A stretch of 64,000 bases of DNA. It comes from Clostridium sp. CAG:524 (GTDB lineage: Bacteria; Bacillota_I; Bacilli_A; RF39; UBA660). The stretch spans positions 148,013 to 212,012 of the forward strand of contig FR880118.1 of assembly GCA_000434555.1 (NCBI GenBank), read 5' to 3'. The translations under genes and the position numbers were made by a program. The stretch's first letter is position 1. Each line of letters starts with the position of its first letter. Positions 1 through 12,093 of the stretch are shown piece after piece. The notes beneath the pieces are model-generated. The model did not search any database. It saw only the letters and a program-made list of their open reading frames with translations, and was not told the origin of the DNA.

Positions 1-1348
1 CTACTTCCTTATTTCTACTGGCATTTTCAAATGTACCTGTATTTAGTTGAAATATTAAATTAACACTTCCAGTTGAACCAGCTCTGTGTTTTGCTACTAA
101 AAGTTCAATTGGTCTTCTTATATTACCATCATATTTACCATATTCTTCACTGTGAAGGAATAGTACTATATCGGCATCTTGTTCTATAGAACCTGATTCT
201 CTTAAGTCTGATAATTTTGGCTTACTATCGTTACCTTTTCTTTGCTCAACGCTTCTTGATAATTGAGCAAGGGCGATTATTGGTACATCTAATTCCATGG
301 CCATTTTCTTTATGTCACGGCTTATTTCACTAACTTCTTGTACTCTTTGACCAGCATATTTTGATGAACTTGATAATAATTGTAAGTAATCTATTATAAC
401 TAAATCAAGACCATCATCTGAATTTTTAAGTTTTCTACATTTTCTTCTTATTTCACTTACTGTAAGACCACCTGAGTCATCAATATAAAATTTAATATCA
501 GATAGTTCACTCATTGCTTCATTAAATTTTTGTCTATCATTTTGTTTAAGTCTTCCTGTTTTTAATACATCTCCATCAATTCTACCAACACATCCAAACA
601 TTCTTTTTGCAATTTCATCAGCACCCATTTCTAGTGAGAATAATGCTACTGAATTTTTGTTATTTATTGCTGCGTTTAATGCTACATTTAATGAAAATGC
701 ACTTTTTCCACAACCTGGTCTTCCTGCGATAATAATAACTTGTTTCTTTTGAAGTCCTCTAGTCATTTCATCAAAGTCATAATAACCAGTTCTAATTCCA
801 GTATAGTCTGATTTTGTTTGAGCTAAAAGTTCAAGATTCTTTTGTACTTCAGGTAATATATCTTGTATCTTCTGCATATCTCTACCTAGTTTATCATTAT
901 AAACACCTAAGATATTTCTTTCAGCACTTTCAACAATATTCTCTATACTATCATCTTCATTATAACACTCTTCTTGTATTCTGTCAGCCTTCTCTATTAA
1001 ATTACGTAAAACACTTTTTTCAAATATTATTTTAATATAATAATTTAAGTTAGCTGTTGATGGTACTGAATTTATTATTTCAGTAATATATTCTACCCCA
1101 CCAACATCAGATAATAATTTATCTTTATCAAGTTCATTACATATTGTATTAACATCAACAGGTATATTGTTTTGATGTAATGTTCTCATTGCTTTATATA
1201 TAGTTCTATTTTTTGGATCATAGAACATTTCTTCACTAACTTCATCCATAATTTTATCAAGCGCAGTTCTATCTAAAAAACCACATCCTAAAACAGATAT
1301 TTCAGCTTCTACATTTTGTGGTGTCTTTCTAAGTTCGTTTCTAGCCAT
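1..1348 (-). CDS. dnaB: Replicative DNA helicase DnaB (3' end cut by window edge)
   Basis: Hexameric ATP-dependent helicase that unwinds the replication fork and recruits primase. The frame is open for 449 codons to the window edge, close to the usual full length of about 450, so only the extreme C-terminus is missing. The N-terminal domain starts MARNELRKTPQNVEAE. The RecA-like domain has Walker A GRPGCGKS, the Walker B-type stretch LVIIDYLQLL and the DnaB signature SLEMGADE. The start at 1348 has GGAGGT at 1353-1358. It lies 10 nt after the rplI stop, the usual Firmicutes rplI-dnaB order. Confidence 0.96.
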   Translation of the reverse strand, partial: MARNELRKTPQNVEAEISVLGCGFLDRTALDKIMDEVSEEMFYDPKNRTIYKAMRTLHQNNIPVDVNTICNELDKDKLLSDVGGVEYITEIINSVPSTANLNYYIKIIFEKSVLRNLIEKADRIQEECYNEDDSIENIVESAERNILGVYNDKLGRDMQKIQDILPEVQKNLELLAQTKSDYTGIRTGYYDFDEMTRGLQKKQVIIIAGRPGCGKSAFSLNVALNAAINNKNSVALFSLEMGADEIAKRMFGCVGRIDGDVLKTGRLKQNDRQKFNEAMSELSDIKFYIDDSGGLTVSEIRRKCRKLKNSDDGLDLVIIDYLQLLSSSSKYAGQRVQEVSEISRDIKKMAMELDVPIIALAQLSRSVEQRKGNDSKPKLSDLRESGSIEQDADIVLFLHSEEYGKYDGNIRRPIELLVAKHRAGSTGSVNLIFQLNTGTFENASRNKEV

Positions 1349-1358
1349 AAATACCTCC

Positions 1359-1799
1359 CTATAGGCTTGATAATTTTACATTAATATTGAATGATACTTC
1401 TTTATGTAATACTATTGTTACACTATGTACTCCAAGAGTATTAATATCATTACTAATAATCACTTTCTTTTTATCTATTTGATAACCCATCTTCTCAAGT
1501 TCTTCACTTATATTCTTAGAAGTAATACTTCCAAATACTTTTCCATTATTTCCTGTTTTAACTTTGAATTCTATCTCTTTATTTTGAAGTTTATTTTTAA
1601 TTTTATTGCATTCATCAATAAGAGCTTGTTCATTATCTTCTCTTTCTTTAATTTCACTCTTTAAAATGCTAGCTCCCTTATCAGTATAAGGTACTGCTAA
1701 CCCTTCAGCTATTAAGAACTTAGCATATCCATCTTTAACATCTTTAATTTCATCCTTTTTTGCTTGTTTCTTAACATCTTTAATAAAAATAACTTTCAT
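1359..1799 (-). CDS. rplI: 50S ribosomal protein L9
   Basis: L9 binds 23S rRNA at the base of the L1 stalk and helps keep the reading frame. The protein starts MKVIFIKDVKK, with the N-terminal domain (DGYAKFLIAEGLAVP) followed by the long charged connecting helix and a C-terminal domain; 146 aa is normal. A longer frame opens at 1817, but GGAGGTG at 1806-1812 sits about 7 nt from the ATG at 1799 and decides this start. It is the upstream partner of dnaB, probably in one transcript. Confidence 0.95.
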   Translation of the reverse strand: MKVIFIKDVKKQAKKDEIKDVKDGYAKFLIAEGLAVPYTDKGASILKSEIKEREDNEQALIDECNKIKNKLQNKEIEFKVKTGNNGKVFGSITSKNISEELEKMGYQIDKKKVIISNDINTLGVHSVTIVLHKEVSFNINVKLSSL

Positions 1800-1915
1800 A
1801 AAATTCACCTCCAACATTTAATGTAAAAATATTATACCACAGAGAAAAGTAAAAAAGAAGTTGTAAATCGTTAAAAAATATTATATACTTATTATGGATA
1901 CTAAGGAGGATTTTT

Positions 1916-3331
1916 ATGGATAATACTGAAACATTAAATAAACTAAAACAATTTGAATCTCTTATAAAAAAGTGTCTAACTGTTAAATTTGGAAAATTTT
2001 TACCTGAAAATAAAATAGCAATATTAAACTTTCAATCTTTTGTTGATGAAGAAATGATTAAACAATGTGGTGATGACGATAACAAATTAAGAGGAGCAGT
2101 ACTTAGAACTCTACTTGATAATATTGTTGATGTTAAATGTAAAAAGAGTTTAAAAGTTGAAGGTAAATTAGAAGAAATAGATTATGGAGAATATTTAGAA
2201 GAGGCTTTAGTTGAAGATTATGCTAGATATTTTTCACAAATGTATAAGTTTGGTATTGATATAAAACCAGACATGGAAGAACAATTAAAAGCAGTACAAG
2301 TATTAAAAGAAAAATTAGGTCAAGACTTTGATAAATTAGTTTTAAATAACGATGCTAATACGTTACTTGCAATTGCTGGTAGCCCTGAACTAATTGCTAA
2401 AGCAGATGAAGATGCTATCAAAAGACATATAGATATGTTAAAAGAAGCAGATAGTATAAATGATAAAAATACAAATGTTAATGAAAAACTACAAAATAGT
2501 TTTGAAAAAAAAGGTCAAATAAACATAATATATTTAAAAGGAAAACAATACGTTAAATATGTTGATAGTAATGATGTAGTTCATTTAGTTGAAACTGAAA
2601 ATGAGAAAAAAGTTTCCAAGCTATATAAAGAAAAAATAAAAGCAGTTGGTATTGGTAATAGAATTAATCCAGAAGATTTCTTTAAAGAATTAACTTCAAT
2701 AACACCAGAAATAAACTTAACTGCTACAAAAGATGTAGAACCTGAATATGTTAATCATGAAGAAGTAAATATGATATCATTTATACATAGTGCTTCACCT
2801 TATAGAGATGATATTAAAAAAGATAAAGTAACTCATAGTGATGATGCTAGTATACATGTTCTTGAAGGAAGTAATGACGTAGTAGTAACTGACATCGGAT
2901 ATAATGATACAGTTAAATCACAAGTAGTAGCAAGTAACAATAATGGCATTTCTGATAGTTTTTCAATGACTTCACCACAAAAAGCAGAAGATAACAGCGA
3001 TATCATATTAAGTCCTGAAAAATATGAAGAACTATGTGAAAGTTTCAAAAGTGGTAAAAACTTAACATTAGAAGAATTAAGAGCACTTAAGAAATACGAA
3101 GAAATGTACATGAAAGAATATGGAAATGCACCTAAAGATAATGTCGGAACACAAGAAATTGAAGAAAAAAGAATCGATTCGCTAGAAGAAGCAGGACCTG
3201 TTCTTAGAATGAATAGTGGTGATAAAAGATATGCAGGTTACACTAATAAATACTTTGTAGCTTACATAATAATAATGACAATATGTATTGGAATAATATT
3301 AGGCGCAGCAATATTTAAAATATTACATTAA
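1916..3331 (+). CDS. Tail-anchored protein of unknown function
   Basis: Not recognised. The 471-aa protein is mostly hydrophilic and acidic, with helical, Lys/Glu-rich stretches in the N-terminal 220 residues and a low-complexity middle. A single hydrophobic segment lies at the extreme C-terminus (about residues 446-468). With no signal peptide this is a tail-anchored topology, with the bulk in the cytoplasm. AAGGAGG at about 1903-1909 precedes the ATG. It is transcribed divergently from rplI-dnaB and ends in a strong hairpin. Gene reality is well supported by length and ribosome binding site; function is unknown. Confidence 0.8.
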   Translation: MDNTETLNKLKQFESLIKKCLTVKFGKFLPENKIAILNFQSFVDEEMIKQCGDDDNKLRGAVLRTLLDNIVDVKCKKSLKVEGKLEEIDYGEYLEEALVEDYARYFSQMYKFGIDIKPDMEEQLKAVQVLKEKLGQDFDKLVLNNDANTLLAIAGSPELIAKADEDAIKRHIDMLKEADSINDKNTNVNEKLQNSFEKKGQINIIYLKGKQYVKYVDSNDVVHLVETENEKKVSKLYKEKIKAVGIGNRINPEDFFKELTSITPEINLTATKDVEPEYVNHEEVNMISFIHSASPYRDDIKKDKVTHSDDASIHVLEGSNDVVVTDIGYNDTVKSQVVASNNNGISDSFSMTSPQKAEDNSDIILSPEKYEELCESFKSGKNLTLEELRALKKYEEMYMKEYGNAPKDNVGTQEIEEKRIDSLEEAGPVLRMNSGDKRYAGYTNKYFVAYIIIMTICIGIILGAAIFKILH

Positions 3332-3362
3332 AAAGAGTTAATAAAAAATTAACTCTTTTTCT
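3331..3362. terminator. Bidirectional intrinsic terminator
   Basis: A 12-bp perfect stem, 3331-3342 against 3348-3359 with a 5-nt A loop, is followed by T runs on both strands. It ends the tail-anchored gene on the plus strand and the Cse60-like gene on the minus strand, whose stop codon lies inside the stem. Confidence 0.85.
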
Positions 3363-3531
3363 CTTGATATACTATCATTGCCGAAAAACAATATACTTGT
3401 TCTTCTCCAAATATCGACACAGCAGTTCTAAATTGTATTTCGATTATCTCATTCAAAGTCGATTCTAAAAATTCATTTACGCTCCTTTCTAAATCTTTTT
3501 CATGACTTTCATCAATTATTTTAACCTTCAT
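3349..3531 (-). CDS. Small Cse60-like (DUF2758) protein
   Basis: A 60-aa protein starting MKVKIIDESHEKDLE and carrying SIFGEEQVYCFSAMI. This resembles the small Cse60/DUF2758 family, named after a Bacillus sporulation gene under sigma-E control; biochemical role unknown. The frame also opens with two GTG codons at 3543. The ATG at 3531 is preferred because the GGTGG just upstream then serves as ribosome binding site. It fits the other spore-associated genes in the window. The family call is from memory of the motif. Confidence 0.7.
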   Translation of the reverse strand: MKVKIIDESHEKDLERSVNEFLESTLNEIIEIQFRTAVSIFGEEQVYCFSAMIVYQEKKS

Positions 3532-3564
3532 TTTATTCACCACTCATATTTTATAATAACGAAC

Positions 3565-3596
3565 AAAAAAATAATGTCGAATTAACATTATTTTTT
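3565..3596 (-). terminator. Terminator of the ligA operon
   Basis: Inverted repeat 3565-3577 against 3585-3596, with a T run on the minus strand. It overlaps the last codons of the YihY gene and would end the four-gene ligA operon. Confidence 0.7.
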
Positions 3597-4457
3597 CTTT
3601 TTTTCTTCTTGAACTCTTTTTCTTATTTCATCAAGTATTATAGTATTAGTTTGTTCTATACCTTTATCAGTTTTCTTTTTATTTAAACAAAGCCCAATAA
3701 CAAATATATATGCTAGTATATAAAACCATAAAAGTAACATAACTATATTAGCAAGATTACCATACACTATATCATATCTTGCTACATTATTTATATAGTA
3801 TGAATAAATAGCTGTTACTATCAACCATGATATTGCTGTAAACAAAGCACCTTTACTTGTGTATTTACTTGGTATTCTCTCATCAGGAGCAATTGTATAC
3901 ACAACTTTAATAATAAAATATACAACAAGTAAAGATACAGGAACTTGTAAAATAATATAAAGTGCCCCAACTAGCTTATCATGAGTAGTAAATATATCAG
4001 TAAACATACCTATTACAGTTAATATAGATTTACCAAGAAGTGGAACTATTACAATAAACGCAAATAGTGAAATAATACATATTGCTAATATTATTGATTT
4101 AACTATTCTTTTAATTAAAGAAGCATTCTCTATATTAAATATTGTATTACTTGCTATTATAATCGCATTACATCCATTTATAACAACAACTAATCCTAAT
4201 ATAATTGTCATTAATGAATCAGCAGTTAACTGTGATGTAAATATTGGTTGTAATAATTCAACAACACTATTTGGAAATGTACTTGTTAAGAAATTATTAA
4301 CAGTATCCATAGGTAAATTAAATGTTGCTAAAATGTAAACTATCAGTGTCAATATAGGTATCATTGATAAAAAGAATGAGTATGCTAAATTTCCTGGCAA
4401 TATACTCAATTCTTTTCCAAATATTAAATTATACAATTCAATAAACTTATCTTTCAT
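3588..4457 (-). CDS. YihY/BrkB family integral membrane protein
   Basis: A 289-aa polytopic protein with about six membrane segments. The N-terminus LPGNLAYSFFLSMIPILTLI and the later YGNLANIVMLLLWFYILAYIFVIG are typical of the YihY/BrkB (PF03631) family, once mis-annotated as ribonuclease BN. Its function is unsettled; transport or envelope roles have been suggested. A lysine-rich cytoplasmic tail ends the protein. Its ATG overlaps the stop of the upstream GGDEF gene by one base, so the two are translationally coupled in the ligA operon. Confidence 0.88.
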   Translation of the reverse strand: MKDKFIELYNLIFGKELSILPGNLAYSFFLSMIPILTLIVYILATFNLPMDTVNNFLTSTFPNSVVELLQPIFTSQLTADSLMTIILGLVVVINGCNAIIIASNTIFNIENASLIKRIVKSIILAICIISLFAFIVIVPLLGKSILTVIGMFTDIFTTHDKLVGALYIILQVPVSLLVVYFIIKVVYTIAPDERIPSKYTSKGALFTAISWLIVTAIYSYYINNVARYDIVYGNLANIVMLLLWFYILAYIFVIGLCLNKKKTDKGIEQTNTIILDEIRKRVQEEKKKK

Positions 4458-6484
4458 TAGGCATTACCCTTTGATTTTTTAATCATTAACAGTGAATCAT
4501 TGATCGCATCATCTATTGTTGTTTGCTCATTAGTAATCATACTATATCCAATAGATACACCATAATCTTTATGAGGTAAACTAGATAATAATTCACGATT
4601 TAACTTATGAATATAAGATCCTATTTTCTTTTCATCATATCCTACTAGATAAATCATAAATTCATCTCCATCAGTTCTCATTATTTCTGAATTATCTCTT
4701 TGTGTTTTAATAAGAACATTTGCTACAGCTTTAATTTGATTATCTCCAGCTTCATGACCTTTTCTATCATTTAATAATTTTAATTTATTAATATCAATTA
4801 CAACGATAGCTTGTGGATAAACTTTAGTACCTGACCAAAAATCAATATTATCATTTAAATAATTTCTATTTTTTAAATTAGTCATCGCATCAAAATAATA
4901 AAGTCTATCTTCTTTTTTAATTTTTTTAACGTAAAGTGATTTCTTCACTAAAGTATATATTATAAATCCAACTATTAAAGCACCAATTACAATATATAAT
5001 AAATTACTTATTATAAAATTAAATAATCTATTATTTTTAAGTGTTTCAATTACTCCTACTACACTTTCATTTTTCATTTCATTTGAACTAAGAGTACTTA
5101 AATAGAAATCAAATAATTTATTAAATGCTGTATTAGATTTATTAAGTAAGAATGAATTATTTAATTTAACACTTTCTATTAATCTTATACTATAATTTTT
5201 AAGTGAAGAATCTTTATAATAATCATATACTTCTTTTTCTATTATAACTATTGAATCTTTATCAATATTTTTAATCATAGTTTTTACAGTAGCAAAATCT
5301 TTTATTTCAAATAAGTTTTTACTAGCCATATTATATTTAAGATTCATATTTGAAAGCATAGATACTTTCATATTAACTAAACTATATAATGAATTTACTA
5401 CTATATTATTATCTACATGAGCAAGTACTACATATTCTGTAGGGCCAAGTGTTCTACTACTTGTATAATTATCATTACTAAGAGAATAATAATTTAAAGC
5501 TAAATCAATTTTCTTATTAGATAAAGCATCATTTAGTTCTTTAGTATCTTTATATTCTATATATTTATATGTAACACCAGTCATATCAGCAAACTTACTT
5601 AAATATGTATTAGTAAGTCCTGTAAAATTACTTCTTATTTTACCTTCATATGGAAGATTTTCTATATATCCAACTATAAAGTCCTCATTAGTTATAGATT
5701 CTTTTTCAATTTCAGTATAATTTTTAGCTGTATAATATATATCTAAAAAATATTCATTTATATTACTTTTAGCTTTATTTTCCCATCTATAATAGAACTT
5801 CTTCATAATACTAACTAAATCAGCATTATCTTCTTCATTAAGTTCTAAACAATAATAAGAATAAAGTCCATCTAAATGATATACTATTTCATAATCATTA
5901 GTAACAATATCATTTATATATTTATACATTGGCACTATCATATAACTAATTGATTTATTATCAAATTCAGTTGAAAGTTCATTATATGAATTAAAACTTT
6001 TTATATTTATATTTTTATATGCTGTTAAATACAATGAAATAGTTTCACTGTCACTTTCAAGAACACCAACAGTCTTTCCACCTAAATCAGTTAATTTATT
6101 TACAGTATCTTTTTCACCAACTACAATAAAATGATCTTTATATATAACAATATCATCATTACCAACATAATTTTTATTTACAAGTTTTATATTTGATGTA
6201 TCTGTAGTTACAATATTTAAATTAAGACCAGTATCCTCTTTTAATGCATTTAAATATTCATAATATACACCTTTACCATTATTAGAAAATATTGGAAGCG
6301 ATGGCTCTACATATACATCGTATGTTGTATCAGTATTTTCACTTATCCATTTTTTCTCACTATAAGAATAATTATTTACAGTACTCGTTATATAATATAA
6401 TGTACCAAGAAATCCTGATACTAATATAATTATTATCGCGAATACTATTATTATACTCTTCTTTTTCTTTTTATTATTTTTCAT
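4457..6484 (-). CDS. Membrane GGDEF protein with extracellular solute-binding-like sensor
   Basis: A 675-aa predicted cyclic-di-nucleotide signalling protein. Membrane segment 1 is at about residues 8-33 and segment 2 at about 483-512. Between them, about 450 extracellular residues look like two tandem family-3 solute-binding (SBP_bac_3) modules, the second starting near FIVGYIENLPYEG. The GGDEF domain (about 530-672) has DAMTNLKNRNYL and DINKLKLLND, but the signature reads DGDEF (about 605-609), and the inhibitory-site position reads RDNS rather than RxxD. Such substitutions leave activity uncertain. A role in sensing amino acids or small solutes is inferred from the SBP fold only. It sits 1 nt downstream of the preceding small gene. 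Confidence 0.85.
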   Translation of the reverse strand: MKNNKKKKKSIIIVFAIIIILVSGFLGTLYYITSTVNNYSYSEKKWISENTDTTYDVYVEPSLPIFSNNGKGVYYEYLNALKEDTGLNLNIVTTDTSNIKLVNKNYVGNDDIVIYKDHFIVVGEKDTVNKLTDLGGKTVGVLESDSETISLYLTAYKNINIKSFNSYNELSTEFDNKSISYMIVPMYKYINDIVTNDYEIVYHLDGLYSYYCLELNEEDNADLVSIMKKFYYRWENKAKSNINEYFLDIYYTAKNYTEIEKESITNEDFIVGYIENLPYEGKIRSNFTGLTNTYLSKFADMTGVTYKYIEYKDTKELNDALSNKKIDLALNYYSLSNDNYTSSRTLGPTEYVVLAHVDNNIVVNSLYSLVNMKVSMLSNMNLKYNMASKNLFEIKDFATVKTMIKNIDKDSIVIIEKEVYDYYKDSSLKNYSIRLIESVKLNNSFLLNKSNTAFNKLFDFYLSTLSSNEMKNESVVGVIETLKNNRLFNFIISNLLYIVIGALIVGFIIYTLVKKSLYVKKIKKEDRLYYFDAMTNLKNRNYLNDNIDFWSGTKVYPQAIVVIDINKLKLLNDRKGHEAGDNQIKAVANVLIKTQRDNSEIMRTDGDEFMIYLVGYDEKKIGSYIHKLNRELLSSLPHKDYGVSIGYSMITNEQTTIDDAINDSLLMIKKSKGNA

Positions 6485-6485
6485 A

Positions 6486-6944
6486 CTACCATACTACCTT
6501 TAAACTATTAGAACTTTTAGCTCCAAACAATGGAAAATTTTCATTTTCTTCTTCACCAGAATAAGTAAGTATAAAATGAACATCATAATATGTCAAATTA
6601 TTTTCTCCTATCTTTTCTAGTGCCTTTTCTGCTAAAGACTTAGCTTCATTAACTTTTAATGATTCTTTAAAGTCTATATCAACATAAATAACTCTTCCCT
6701 CAGTATTCACTTTTACAGTTCCTACTTTTGAATTATCACTATATAATGATTTTATTTCATCTTGTAAGTTTGAACTTAACGGATAATTTTCTATTCCATT
6801 TAATCTATTTCCATATTTAGTTCCACCTGCACCAGCATAAAAGAATTTATAAAATAATATTCCTATTGCTATGATACATACTAATAAAATACCTAACAAT
6901 ACTAATAAAACTTTATTATTTCTTATTTTTTTGTTTTTTCCCAT
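6486..6944 (-). CDS. Single-pass membrane protein, unknown function
   Basis: A 152-aa protein with a basic N-terminus, one hydrophobic segment (about residues 12-34) and an extracytoplasmic domain of about 110 residues, from NRLNGIENYPL to LFGAKSSNSLKVVW. No family was recognised. The ribosome binding site is GGAAGGTGT, about 10 nt upstream. It lies between ligA (45 nt) and the GGDEF gene (1 nt), so it is probably cotranscribed. The soluble domain might act with the neighbouring sensor, but nothing in the sequence shows this. Confidence 0.75.
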   Translation of the reverse strand: MGKNKKIRNNKVLLVLLGILLVCIIAIGILFYKFFYAGAGGTKYGNRLNGIENYPLSSNLQDEIKSLYSDNSKVGTVKVNTEGRVIYVDIDFKESLKVNEAKSLAEKALEKIGENNLTYYDVHFILTYSGEEENENFPLFGAKSSNSLKVVW

Positions 6945-6989
6945 ATTTAATTAAACACCTTCCTTGGTTTTTTTATATTATACAATATT

Positions 6990-8981
<1,992 letters not shown>

Positions 8982-9102
8982 TCACCTATTAATATTATAT
9001 AACAATTAATATTTATTATAAAGAAAAAGTAGTCTAGAAAATTAAACCATTTATAATTATTTAGAATTTATTTAATATTTTAAACTTTTTTCTTCAAAGA
9101 TA

Positions 9103-9131
9103 TTGACAATCGGACCCATTTCTAGTAAAAT
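9103..9131 (+). promoter_or_regulatory. Promoter of tRNA-Gly
   Basis: TTGACA (9103-9108), a 17-nt spacer and TAAAAT (9126-9131) make a near-consensus sigma-A promoter about 20 nt before the tRNA. The spacer contains 11 bases (9108-9118) that are the exact reverse complement of the tRNA T arm at 9198-9208. Confidence 0.8.
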
Positions 9132-9150
9132 GAATCTTGCATTTAGCGAT

Positions 9151-9224
9151 GCAGGTGTAGTTTAATGGTAGAACTCTAGCCTTCCAAGCTAATAACGTGG
9201 GTCCGATTCCCATCACCTGCTCCA
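9151..9224 (+). tRNA. tRNA-Gly (anticodon TCC) with atypical T loop
   Basis: A cloverleaf with a 7-bp acceptor stem (GCAGGTG/CACCTGC), a normal D loop with GG, anticodon TCC in CTTCCAA, and an encoded CCA end. Two oddities are visible. The T loop reads TCCGATT instead of TTCGATT, so the nearly invariant U55 is C. The outer anticodon-stem pair is C-A. It may be a functional variant, a non-translational glycyl-tRNA or a decaying copy. A good promoter and terminator argue that it is expressed. Confidence 0.88.
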
Positions 9225-9268
9225 TTGACGAATCTGTTCGAACTATTTAGTTTGAACTTAATATATAG

Positions 9269-9293
9269 AATCAATCGAAAGATTGATTTTTTT
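9269..9293 (+). terminator. Terminator of tRNA-Gly
   Basis: 8-bp stem 9269-9276/9281-9288 with a GAAA tetraloop, then seven T. Confidence 0.85.
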
Positions 9294-9334
9294 GTGTCTT
9301 ACAAAGAAATCATCCTAAAGAAAGGATGGTGTTT

Positions 9335-9610
9335 ATGATTAATATTATCAAACAAGAAATACCTATTGATGAATCGCTTAAAAAGAAATTAGAGTTTATT
9401 TGTGATTTTTGTAATACTACTCCTACATTTATAAATGGAAGTATTAGAAAAATTGATAAATCTAATTTGGCTTATGTTGAACCTCACAAAGTAATTATCA
9501 ATAATATAATATTTCTTGTTTTTAATTATTCTAATGATGTTTATATCAAAAACTTTGGTAATAAAATTAAAATTAATGAATTAGAAAATTATTTAAAGCG
9601 TACCAACTAG
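9335..9610 (+). CDS. Small protein of unknown function next to the recombinase
   Basis: A 91-aa protein with no recognised domain and mixed alpha/beta character; no membrane segment and no clear DNA-binding helix-turn-helix. An ATG at 9326 has no spaced ribosome binding site, whereas AAAGGA at 9321-9326 is 8 nt before the ATG at 9335, so the latter is chosen. It lies between the tRNA-Gly terminator and the serine recombinase and could be an element accessory such as a directionality factor, but that is position only. Confidence 0.55.
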   Translation: MINIIKQEIPIDESLKKKLEFICDFCNTTPTFINGSIRKIDKSNLAYVEPHKVIINNIIFLVFNYSNDVYIKNFGNKIKINELENYLKRTN

Positions 9611-9673
9611 TAAATTTGTCGAAAATAGTTTATAATTAAATTAGAAAAACTTATATCTGATTTATTTATGGGT

Positions 9674-9716
9674 GAAGTAGTACAAATAAGCCTAGTTGTA
9701 CTGCTTCGCTCTTTTT
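9674..9716 (+). terminator. Hairpin with T run ahead of the recombinase
   Basis: A 12-bp stem (9674-9685/9696-9707, one G-T pair) is followed by a T run (9711-9716), five bases before the AAAGGAG ribosome binding site of the recombinase. It can end transcripts from the left or act as an attenuator that keeps the recombinase low. Confidence 0.6.
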
Positions 9717-9737
9717 TAGTAAAGGAGATGATGATAA

Positions 9738-11712
<1,975 letters not shown>

Positions 11713-11770
11713 AAGACTTATGTAATTTTATTTTATTACGAAGTTTTAAAACATTATGGAATAAGTCATA

Positions 11771-11880
11771 AAAGGGTTCTAGGGAATCCCTAGCCCACGA
11801 GGTTATTTTGTTAGTATGACAAAATACCTAGGGGGTTAAATATTTTGTCAAAGCCAAAATATATCTCTAAAAAACAAAGG
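11771..11880 (+). other. Candidate oriT / structured mobilization region
   Basis: Dense inverted repeats directly upstream of the relaxase operon: a 7-bp repeat with a 1-nt centre (11779-11793); an 8-bp stem TATTTTGT/ACAAAATA (11804-11811/11819-11826); and a 7-bp stem (11841-11847/11855-11861) that repeats the same arm sequence. MobV relaxases usually nick in a hairpin-rich oriT beside their gene, so this is the best oriT candidate. Position and structure support it; the nick site cannot be assigned. Confidence 0.5.
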
Positions 11881-11892
11881 AGTTGATTATTT

Positions 11893-12093
11893 ATGAAGAA
11901 AGAATTTTATAACTTAAAATATGGAAAGTGTAAATTATTAGATGAGAAAAAAGCCTTATATTTAGTGTATGCCGAAAACTGTGAACTACATTATATTGTT
12001 TGTACCTATATTGATAATATGGGAACTATGATGGGTCAAGAATTTTTTGAAACACTAAATCAAGCCAAATTATACTTTAATAAAGGAGCGTGA
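11893..12093 (+). CDS. Small protein coupled to the relaxase gene
   Basis: A 66-aa protein starting MKKEFYNLKYGKC; no family recognised. The ribosome binding site AAAGGAG at 11876-11882 lies 10 nt before the ATG. Its TGA stop overlaps the GTG at the beginning of the relaxase frame, and its 3' end carries the relaxase ribosome binding site, so the two are likely translated together. A mobilization accessory role is inferred only from this coupling. Confidence 0.65.
   Translation: MKKEFYNLKYGKCKLLDEKKALYLVYAENCELHYIVCTYIDNMGTMMGQEFFETLNQAKLYFNKGA

Noticed and set aside
814..1035. Plus-strand frame inside dnaB
   Set aside because: Antisense shadow of a clear housekeeping gene, without ribosome binding site.
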